Assembly: GCA_007123065.1 (NCBI GenBank) | Contig: SKSI01000163.1 | Span: 1-5,119, forward strand | DNA: 5,119 nt | Source: Bacteroidales bacterium | Lineage (GTDB): Bacteria; Bacteroidota; Bacteroidia; Bacteroidales; UBA7960 | Direction of reading: 5' to 3' | Part shown: in pieces, positions 1 through 5,119 of the stretch | Numbering within the stretch: the first letter of the stretch is position 1 | Layout of the letters: each line of letters opens with the position of its first letter | Program-made: the position numbers and the translations under genes | Notes under the pieces: model-generated | Told to the model about the DNA's origin: nothing | The model's database searches: none | The model's input: only the letters and a program-made list of their open reading frames with translations

Positions 1-737
1 ATTTCAGGTCGGCAGATGTTGCATTGGGCGGACAGGGTGCTCCACTTGTACCGTTAGCCGACAAGAAATTGTTTTCAGATCATGACGCGTGCCTGAATCT
101 GGGCGGGTTTACCAACATCTCTTACGAAGCAGATGGAAAACGGATTGCTTTTGATATATGCCCGCTGAACTTTGTTATCAATCATCTTGTTCGCAAGGCA
201 TCTATTCCGGCTTCCTCATTTGAGGATTCACAGCACCAGCATCAAGGCGCAACGCTCGATTTTGACCCTTCCGGGCGGATCGCACAGTCAGGAAACCTTG
301 ATAAAGATCTTTTGCTTAACCTTAACAGCATCCCCTATTATCATCAACCACCTCCCAAAAGCCTTGGTGAAGAATGGGTGAATGAATTTATCCTGCCAAC
401 AATAAACAGGCCTGACACCCCGCTGGAAGACATCTTACAGACTTTTTACCACCATGCAGCTTCCCGGATAGCTGAAGTTGTTCATAAAATACCCAATTGC
501 AAAGATGTATTAATCACCGGTGGTGGAGCATACAACAAATACTTTTTTGGTCTGCTCCAAGAATATGTATCTGAGGCGATTGATCTTTACATTCCTGAGC
601 CAGCCATCATCGACTATAAGGAGGCGCTGATCTTTGCCTGGCTGGGTGTGCTTTGCATGCGAAAGGAGCATAATTGTCTTGCCTCTGTTACGGGCGCAAC
701 CACAAACTGTATCTGTGGAAGCATTCATTGGGCATAA
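1..737 (+). CDS. anmK: Anhydro-N-acetylmuramic acid kinase, C-terminal part (5' end outside window)
   Basis: AnmK phosphorylates 1,6-anhydro-N-acetylmuramic acid while opening its anhydro ring, giving MurNAc-6-phosphate for cytoplasmic recycling of peptidoglycan. The reading frame is open from base 3 (FRSADVALGGQGAPLVP), so the apparent TTG start at 24 is internal and the true start lies upstream of the window. About 244 residues are visible of a family length near 360-390. Family marks seen in order are the GGQGAPLVP segment, the LNLGGFTNI segment, FDICPLN with the presumed catalytic Asp at codon 153-155 (in the place of E. coli Asp182), the ITGGGAYN nucleotide-binding turn near 520-543, and the C-terminal ASVTGAT...GSIHW ending. 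The FDICP wording in place of the proteobacterial FDTGPGN is, from memory, typical of Bacteroidota. It is followed by a hairpin and appears functionally unrelated to the downstream gene set. The C-terminus looks intact. Confidence 0.93.
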   Translation, partial: FRSADVALGGQGAPLVPLADKKLFSDHDACLNLGGFTNISYEADGKRIAFDICPLNFVINHLVRKASIPASSFEDSQHQHQGATLDFDPSGRIAQSGNLDKDLLLNLNSIPYYHQPPPKSLGEEWVNEFILPTINRPDTPLEDILQTFYHHAASRIAEVVHKIPNCKDVLITGGGAYNKYFFGLLQEYVSEAIDLYIPEPAIIDYKEALIFAWLGVLCMRKEHNCLASVTGATTNCICGSIHWA

Positions 738-779
738 CTATCTTCCCGGCAACAAAAAGAACAAACTTTCCCATTCTTT

Positions 780-805
780 GAAACTCTTTAATAAAAAAGG
801 GTTTC
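780..805 (+). terminator. Weak hairpin after anmK
   Basis: A 10-bp stem with one G-U pair forms between 780-789 (gaaactcttt) and 796-805 (aaagggtttc), with a 6-base A/T loop. It starts 42 bases after the anmK stop. The stem is A/T-rich and no uninterrupted T tract follows, only gaatttctttt a few bases on, so it is a weaker terminator candidate than the hairpin at 849-881. It may instead protect the 3' end of the anmK message. Confidence 0.35.
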
Positions 806-817
806 CGGATGAATTTC

Positions 818-849
818 TTTTGGTTATTAGGGCAATTTCATTAATTTTG
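818..849 (+). promoter_or_regulatory. Bacteroidota-type promoter candidate for the aminomutase gene set
   Basis: TTTTG at 818-822 is separated by exactly 19 bases from TAATTTTG at 842-849. This matches the -33 (TTTG) and -7 (TAnnTTTG) elements recognised by the primary sigma factor of Bacteroidota. Transcription would start near 853-857, leaving an untranslated leader of roughly 90 bases before the ATG at 943. No other full match to TAnnTTTG was noticed between 850 and 942. The match is by eye; A/T-rich intergenic DNA can produce such patterns by chance. Confidence 0.55.
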
Positions 850-881
850 TCGCATGCGGTCAGCATCCATGTGACTTTTTT
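849..881 (+). terminator. Rho-independent terminator candidate upstream of the aminomutase gene
   Basis: The arms gtcgcatg (849-856) and catgtgac (868-875) pair over 8 bp with one G-U pair around an 11-base loop, and are followed at once by six T residues (876-881). This is the best intrinsic-terminator shape in the 738-942 gap and would stop readthrough from anmK. Its 5' arm touches the last base of the -7 element candidate, so a transcript starting near 855 would lack most of that arm and escape termination. Confidence 0.5.
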
Positions 882-942
882 ATAAAATACTGATATTCAG
901 CACCCAAAAAACATAATATTCAACAATAAACAATTCATCGTA

Positions 943-2526
943 ATGGACAAAATCATCACCAAACCCAAAGAGAAAAAGGCAAAATTTTCAGCAGATTATG
1001 TTGATGAAATCATGCATCGTTTTCACTATGATGCGGATACAATTTCCATCATTCAAAAAGAAGAGTTGCTGCCCGGCGGACTGCTTGAGCGGCTTCATAC
1101 AGCTTATCCCCAGCATTCCGGACTAAAAGAAGAGGCTGATTTTCTGTTTAATGACAAAAAACAGTATTACGGACTAAAAGGGTTCCGTGAAATTATTAAA
1201 GTCTTGAGTGATCAAGGAATACACATCGGGCATCTGGAGGAACGTGAGCTTTTTATCAAGGTTTACCGTTTTATGGCGACCAAGCATGTATTGAATACAA
1301 TCAACTGGTCCAACTTTGAGAAAGATTCTGTTTTTCAATTGGTTTTTCCACAGCCGGGGATGATCCGTCCGGATATTGCCAAAGCTTATCTGAATGCCGG
1401 CTCTGAAGAGGAAAAAGAACAAATCATAAAGGATTATATTAAGGAAACCAATCCACACGACGGCAAACAGTTGTTGAACAAACCCACATTTGTTAACGAA
1501 GATGGCAGAATTGAAGTGGTGGAGGGCAGCCAGCATAAATACCCGCAATGTCAGCTGATTTTTGACATTCAGACACAAAACTGTTTTGCCTTCTGCAACT
1601 ATTGCTTCCGTCATGCACAAGTTCGCGGTGATGAGGATATGTTTATTCAGAAAGACATTTATCAGATCCATGAATACCTGAAACAGCATAAAGAGGTCAC
1701 CGATGTTCTTATCACGGGTGGGGATGCCGGTTTTATCAAGGCGGATCGTTTTGAAGAATACATCACGCCCATCATTGAAGATCCGGAAATGAGCCACGTA
1801 AAGAGCATCCGTTTGGGTACACGTGTACTTACGTATGATCCCGAAATGATCATCAAGAAGTCTTATGATAAGATGCTTTCACTTTTCCAAAAGCTTTACG
1901 ATAACGGCATTCAGCTGGTTTTCATGTCGCATTTTTCAACCCCCCGCGAATTGATGAACCCCAGCACTGTTGCTGCCATTCGCAGATTAAAGGCCCATGG
2001 TGCAACCATCAAAAGCCAAAGCCCCATCATGAATCACATCAGTCTGTTCCAGGATGATGATGGGAAGATCGACGTAGATCGCTCGGCACAAAACTGGATC
2101 GATCTGGGTAACCTTCTTGCGATGCTCGGTGTGGGCTTCCACTCGATGTATTGTGCACGTCCGACCGGTGAACATCATTACTTCACTCAGCCGCTTGCAG
2201 AAATTGAGAAGGTATTCAGTAAGGTGTACAGGAGCCTGCCTTCCATCAACCGGCCTTCCCGATACATAACCATGACATCTTCCGCAGGTAAGATATCGCT
2301 TTTGGGAACCATGGAATTGCACGGAGAGAAACTTTTCGCACTCAAGTTCAATGAAGCCAGGAACATGGAATGGATGGACAAGGTGTATCTGGCAAAATAT
2401 GATGAGGAGGAAAACACCATTGCCAACCTCAAACCATATGGGACCGATAAGCATTTCTTTGAGGATGAGCTGGAGGAGATTGAAAGGAAACTGCACGAAT
2501 CAATTGAGAGCGGCAGAAACAAATAA
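943..2526 (+). CDS. KamA-family radical SAM/PLP aminomutase homologue, substrate uncertain
   Basis: Characterised members of this family use a [4Fe-4S] cluster, S-adenosylmethionine and pyridoxal phosphate to move an alpha-amino group to the beta carbon (lysine to beta-lysine, glutamate to beta-glutamate). Seen here, in 527 residues: the cluster motif C214-x3-C218-x2-C221; R223, matching the carboxylate-binding Arg134 of Clostridium KamA; a TGGDAG turn at 258-263 matching SGGDAL; HFSTP at 330-334 matching HFNHP; QS at 359-360; and K450 in SSAGK, matching the PLP lysine Lys337. Odd features are an N-terminal part about 90 residues longer than in KamA, an acidic insertion around 369-380, no C-terminal cysteine cluster (the zinc site of KamA), and loss of both lysine-side-chain aspartates (Asp293 position is A405/R406, Asp330 position is T443/M444). 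The ATG at 943 has no Shine-Dalgarno sequence but an A/T-rich leader. The CoA-transferase genes follow after 18 bases. Family membership is clear; lysine as substrate is doubtful. Confidence 0.88.
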   Translation: MDKIITKPKEKKAKFSADYVDEIMHRFHYDADTISIIQKEELLPGGLLERLHTAYPQHSGLKEEADFLFNDKKQYYGLKGFREIIKVLSDQGIHIGHLEERELFIKVYRFMATKHVLNTINWSNFEKDSVFQLVFPQPGMIRPDIAKAYLNAGSEEEKEQIIKDYIKETNPHDGKQLLNKPTFVNEDGRIEVVEGSQHKYPQCQLIFDIQTQNCFAFCNYCFRHAQVRGDEDMFIQKDIYQIHEYLKQHKEVTDVLITGGDAGFIKADRFEEYITPIIEDPEMSHVKSIRLGTRVLTYDPEMIIKKSYDKMLSLFQKLYDNGIQLVFMSHFSTPRELMNPSTVAAIRRLKAHGATIKSQSPIMNHISLFQDDDGKIDVDRSAQNWIDLGNLLAMLGVGFHSMYCARPTGEHHYFTQPLAEIEKVFSKVYRSLPSINRPSRYITMTSSAGKISLLGTMELHGEKLFALKFNEARNMEWMDKVYLAKYDEEENTIANLKPYGTDKHFFEDELEEIERKLHESIESGRNK

Positions 2527-2544
2527 GAGGAAACCCGAACTGAC

Positions 2545-3261
2545 ATGATAAACAAAGTTGTACAAACAGCCTCCGAGGCTGTTGCAGACGTATTTGACGG
2601 AGCCACTGTAATGATCAGCGGCTTTGGCGAAGCGGGCAGTCCCATTGAGCTGATCCATGCCCTGATCGACCATGGTGCCAAAAACCTTACCATTGTAAGC
2701 AACAACACAGGTAACGGGCACGTAGGCCTTGCAGCGCTGATCGGGAACAGGCAGGTAAGAAAAATGATCTGCTCATTTCCCCGTACGGCCCATTCCGTTG
2801 TATTTCCTGAGCTTTACAAAAAGGGCGAAATTGAACTGGAACTTGTACCGCAAGGAACTCTGGCAGAGCGAATCCGTTCCGGTGGCGCAGGAATCCCAGC
2901 CTTTTACACCCCCACATCGGTCAACACACCCCTGGCGGAAGGTAAAGAAACAAAAGAGATTGACGGAAATCTGTATGTGCTTGAATATGGCTTAAAAGCA
3001 GATTTCTCGCTTGTAAAGTGCAGAACAGCTGACAGACACGGCAACCTGTTGTACAACAAAACTGCACGTAACTTTGGTCCGATCATGTGCATGGCGGCAA
3101 AAGCAGCCATCGTGCAAGCCAAAGAGGTTGTTGACCTGGGGATGATTGATCCCGAAACGGTTGTCACCCCGGGTATTTTTGTCAATAAAGTGATTGAGAT
3201 TGCAAACCCTTTAAGTGAAAACCAATTAATCAAAGAAGAGAGGAGGTATCCATGGAGGTAG
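2545..3261 (+). CDS. 3-oxoacid CoA-transferase, subunit A (PcaI/ScoA type)
   Basis: This is the alpha subunit of a family I CoA-transferase, which with subunit B moves CoA from a donor such as succinyl-CoA to a 3-oxoacid in the cytoplasm. The 238 residues match the usual length (about 230). Recognisable segments are DGATVMISGFGEAGSP at 18-33, close to the family signature with S in place of the first G of GGF; SNNTGNGHVGLAAL near 52-65; VVPQGTLAERIR-like wording; LAEGKE; and ARNFGPIMCMAAK. From memory these read closer to 3-oxoadipate CoA-transferase PcaI than to acetoacetate AtoD, but no other protocatechuate-pathway gene is present. The MINK start is the usual N-terminus of the family, which supports the ATG at 2545. 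A weak gagg at 2527-2530 lies 14 bases upstream, probably too far to matter. The last 10 bases overlap subunit B. The exact 3-oxoacid cannot be read from the sequence. Confidence 0.92.
   Translation: MINKVVQTASEAVADVFDGATVMISGFGEAGSPIELIHALIDHGAKNLTIVSNNTGNGHVGLAALIGNRQVRKMICSFPRTAHSVVFPELYKKGEIELELVPQGTLAERIRSGGAGIPAFYTPTSVNTPLAEGKETKEIDGNLYVLEYGLKADFSLVKCRTADRHGNLLYNKTARNFGPIMCMAAKAAIVQAKEVVDLGMIDPETVVTPGIFVNKVIEIANPLSENQLIKEERRYPWR
3241..3246 (+). promoter_or_regulatory. Strong Shine-Dalgarno site for CoA-transferase subunit B
   Basis: AGGAGG followed by TATCC stands 5 bases before the ATG at 3252, inside the last codons of subunit A. It is a near-perfect anti-16S match, while the other starts in this window lack one. 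It fixes the start of subunit B and suggests that its translation is boosted or re-initiated inside the upstream gene, keeping the two subunits in balance. Confidence 0.75.
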
Positions 3262-3905
3262 CCACAAAAAAAGGATGGAATCGTGAAGAGATGGCACAAA
3301 ACATTGCACACGACATTCCTGACGGATCTTATGTAAATCTTGGCATTGGAATGCCTGAGCTGGTAGCCAATTATATCCCCGCAAACCGGGAGGTGGTATT
3401 CCATACAGAGAACGGCTTGCTCGGGATCGGCCCCTCTCCTGCTGAAGGTCAGGAAGACGATGAAATGATCAATGCCGGTAAAAAACCAGTAACAGCAAAT
3501 AAGGGTGCAGCCTTTTTTCATCACGCCGACAGTTTTGCGATGATCCGTGGTGGACACATCGACATTTGCGTACTCGGCGCATTTCAGATCTCTGAAAACG
3601 GCGACCTGGCAAACTGGTCAACCGGCGAACCAAAGGCAATTCCTGCTGTTGGAGGAGCCATGGACCTCGTTCAGGGCGTAAAGCACGTGATCATCATTAC
3701 CAAACACACAACAAAAGATGGCACACCCAAAATTGTAAAAGAGTGTTCCTATCCACTTACAGGAACAAAAGTAGTTGATCGAATCTATACCGATCTCGCA
3801 ATCATTGATGTCACCGATAAGGGTTTGTTCGTTAAGGAGATGGCTCCCGGAGTTGATTTCGAAGCACTGCAAAGGAAAACAGACGCTCATCTTAACCAAT
3901 ATTAA
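3252..3905 (+). CDS. 3-oxoacid CoA-transferase, subunit B (PcaJ/ScoB type)
   Basis: This is the beta subunit, carrying the catalytic glutamate that forms the glutamyl-CoA thioester. The protein has 217 residues, normal for the family. Seen in order: EMAQNIAHDIPDGSYVNLGIGMPELVANY at the N-terminus, HTENGLLGIGPSP with E53 as the predicted catalytic residue (family signature SENG, here TENG), GAAFFHHADSFAMIRGGHID, LANWSTG, PAVGGAMDLVQG, and CSYPLTG near the C-terminus. The wording is, from memory, close to PcaJ of Pseudomonas. The start overlaps subunit A by 10 bases and has a strong AGGAGG ribosome site, which points to translational coupling. A PcaJ-like protein next to an aminomutase homologue and an aminotransferase rather than pca genes suggests that the 3-oxoacid comes from a beta-amino acid. 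Whether 3-oxoadipate, acetoacetate or an amino-substituted 3-oxohexanoate is used remains open. Confidence 0.93.
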   Translation: MEVATKKGWNREEMAQNIAHDIPDGSYVNLGIGMPELVANYIPANREVVFHTENGLLGIGPSPAEGQEDDEMINAGKKPVTANKGAAFFHHADSFAMIRGGHIDICVLGAFQISENGDLANWSTGEPKAIPAVGGAMDLVQGVKHVIIITKHTTKDGTPKIVKECSYPLTGTKVVDRIYTDLAIIDVTDKGLFVKEMAPGVDFEALQRKTDAHLNQY

Positions 3906-3936
3906 GTTTTTAATTCTTCTAATCTGATTTTCAACT

Positions 3937-5119
3937 ATGTCTATCCAGGATAAAGATCTGACTATTGGTCAGAAAACCGAACAGGGATTATACAATGAGG
4001 CAAAAAAATACCTGCCGGGAGGCGTAAGCCGCAATGTACTTTACCGCCAGCCTCACCCCCATTATGTTGCCAGGGCATCCGGTTGCTATGTTACCGATAT
4101 CGATGGTGTAGAAAGGGTTGACTTTGCCAACAACATTGCATCCCTCATCCACGGTCACGCGCATCCCGCCATCATCGATGCAGTTACCCGCCAATTGCAT
4201 AAAGGGACAGCTTATACAATTGGTACAGAAGTAGAAATTGATTATGCCCGCTTGCTGTGTGACCGTGTTCCAAGCTTTGAAAAGCTCCGTTTCGTAAACT
4301 CCGGGACCGAAGCGGTTATGGCAATGATCAAGGCAGCAAGAGCCTACACAGGAAAACCAAAAATTGCAAAAGCAGAAGGTGGATATCACGGAAGCTATGA
4401 TTTTGCTGAGGTAAGCCAAAGTGCTTCACCGGCCACCTGGGGCGACATCAACGAACCCAACAGCGTTCTGCACGCCAAAGGAACACCACAGGCTGTTCTG
4501 GATCAAGTGGTTATCATTCCATTTAATGATGTAGAACGAAGCATCAACATCCTCAACAAACATAAGCATGATCTGGCCTGCGTGCTTATCGATCCTGTTC
4601 CGCACAGGATTGGCAATGCACCGGCTTCCCGGGAGTTCATTCAAGCCATTTACGACTGGACCCGCGCAAACGATGCATTGCTATGCTATGATGAAGTGAT
4701 CTGCTTCCGCATAAATTATGAAGGCGCGCAAGCCGACTATCCTGTTAAACCGGATCTCACCTCGCTGGGAAAGATCATCGGCGGTGGATTCCCCATTGGT
4801 GCATTTGCAGGAAGTTCAGAAGTGATGAATATCCTGGATCCCGGTGACCCGGGATTCCGGTTCCCACTGTCTGGAACATTTTCTGCCAACGCCATTTCAC
4901 TGACAGCCGGTAAGGTAGCAATGGAAATGTTTGATCGTGAAACGGTTGAAAAGTTGAACCAAAAAACAAAGATTGCCATCGGACAGGTTAAGGAAGCGGG
5001 AAAAATTGCTGATATCCCCATGTGTATCACCGGCAGAGGATCGATGTTTAAAGTACATTTCAGGGAAAAAGCCCCCGTTTCATACCGCGATGCATACGAC
5101 GATCCGAACATGAAAAAGG
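3937..5119 (+). CDS. Class III PLP aminotransferase, glutamate-1-semialdehyde aminomutase-like (3' end outside window)
   Basis: The frame is open from ATG 3937 to the window edge: 394 codons of an expected 430-450. An in-frame TGA at 3925-3927 makes this ATG the first possible one; no Shine-Dalgarno sequence is visible. Fold-type I marks: NSGTEA at 121-126, GGYHG at 148-152 (Y150 expected to stack on PLP), D252 in DEV (binds the PLP ring nitrogen), and K279 in LGKIIGGGFPIGAF (Schiff-base lysine). The closest general group is HemL, but two points argue against a haem role. DEVICFR is one residue shorter than HemL DEVMTGFR, and the N-terminus reads PGGVSRNVLY, where R32 falls where beta-phenylalanine aminotransferase of Variovorax has substrate-binding Arg41. 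I infer a transaminase for a beta-amino acid made by the upstream aminomutase. It starts 31 bases after subunit B with no terminator between, so it is probably in the same operon. HemL-type activity is the main alternative. Confidence 0.85.
   Translation, partial: MSIQDKDLTIGQKTEQGLYNEAKKYLPGGVSRNVLYRQPHPHYVARASGCYVTDIDGVERVDFANNIASLIHGHAHPAIIDAVTRQLHKGTAYTIGTEVEIDYARLLCDRVPSFEKLRFVNSGTEAVMAMIKAARAYTGKPKIAKAEGGYHGSYDFAEVSQSASPATWGDINEPNSVLHAKGTPQAVLDQVVIIPFNDVERSINILNKHKHDLACVLIDPVPHRIGNAPASREFIQAIYDWTRANDALLCYDEVICFRINYEGAQADYPVKPDLTSLGKIIGGGFPIGAFAGSSEVMNILDPGDPGFRFPLSGTFSANAISLTAGKVAMEMFDRETVEKLNQKTKIAIGQVKEAGKIADIPMCITGRGSMFKVHFREKAPVSYRDAYDDPNMKK

Noticed and set aside
24..737. TTG at 24 as the anmK start
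   Set aside because: The frame stays open to base 3 and the residues before it (FRSADVA) continue the conserved AnmK segment, so the gene begins outside the window.
634..885. An 83-codon + strand reading frame overlapping the end of anmK and the gap
   Set aside because: It overlaps the well-conserved anmK C-terminus in another frame, runs through both hairpins and the promoter candidate, and its translation resembles no family I know.
738..942. Possible lysine riboswitch in the leader of the aminomutase gene
   Set aside because: The leader from the predicted start site is about 90 bases, too short for the roughly 170-base lysine element. None of its conserved core sequences was seen.
2904..3557. 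A 217-codon minus strand reading frame antisense to the CoA-transferase genes
   Set aside because: Both CoA-transferase subunits are strongly recognisable on the + strand. The antisense translation has low-complexity, cysteine- and phenylalanine-rich wording typical of shadow frames.
3988..4644. Minus strand reading frames (3988-4419 and 4426-4644) antisense to the aminotransferase
   Set aside because: The + strand encodes a continuous aminotransferase with all PLP motifs across this span, so the minus strand frames are shadows.
4836..4857. G/C-rich hairpin (arms of 9 bp with one G-U pair, loop tgac)
   Set aside because: It lies inside the conserved aminotransferase reading frame, has no T tract after it, and is explained by the codons of a Pro-Gly-Asp-Pro-Gly stretch.

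Overview
The window looks like chromosomal DNA from a member of the Bacteroidota. The AnmK fragment has the phylum-typical wording around its catalytic aspartate (FDICP). A promoter candidate fits the Bacteroidota -33/-7 pattern (TTTTG, 19 bases, TAATTTTG). Most starts lack a Shine-Dalgarno sequence and have A/T-rich leaders. All genes lie on the + strand, there is no sign of mobile DNA, and coding density is high.

Layout: bases 1-737 hold the 3' part of anmK (anhydro-N-acetylmuramic acid kinase, cell-wall recycling). A 205-base gap follows with two hairpins and a promoter candidate. A tightly packed gene set then runs from 943 to beyond the right edge: a KamA-family radical-SAM/PLP aminomutase homologue (943-2526), the A and B subunits of a 3-oxoacid CoA-transferase most like 3-oxoadipate CoA-transferase PcaI/PcaJ (2545-3261 and 3252-3905, overlapping by 10 bases), and a class III PLP aminotransferase of the glutamate-1-semialdehyde aminomutase fold group (3937 to >5119, cut by the window edge).

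Read together, the last four genes suggest a catabolic route for an amino acid via its beta isomer. The radical enzyme would move the amino group from C2 to C3, the aminotransferase would convert the beta-amino acid to a 3-oxoacid, and the CoA-transferase would activate that acid for thiolysis. This resembles the Bacillus subtilis kamA-yodPQRST gene set and the old beta-lysine route. However, the aminomutase homologue lacks both aspartates that hold the lysine side chain in characterised lysine 2,3-aminomutase and has an arginine near one of those sites. The substrate may therefore not be lysine; a dicarboxylic amino acid such as 2-aminoadipate (giving 3-oxoadipate) is an attractive but unproven alternative. 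All family assignments come from motif reading and memory of family sequences, with no database search.
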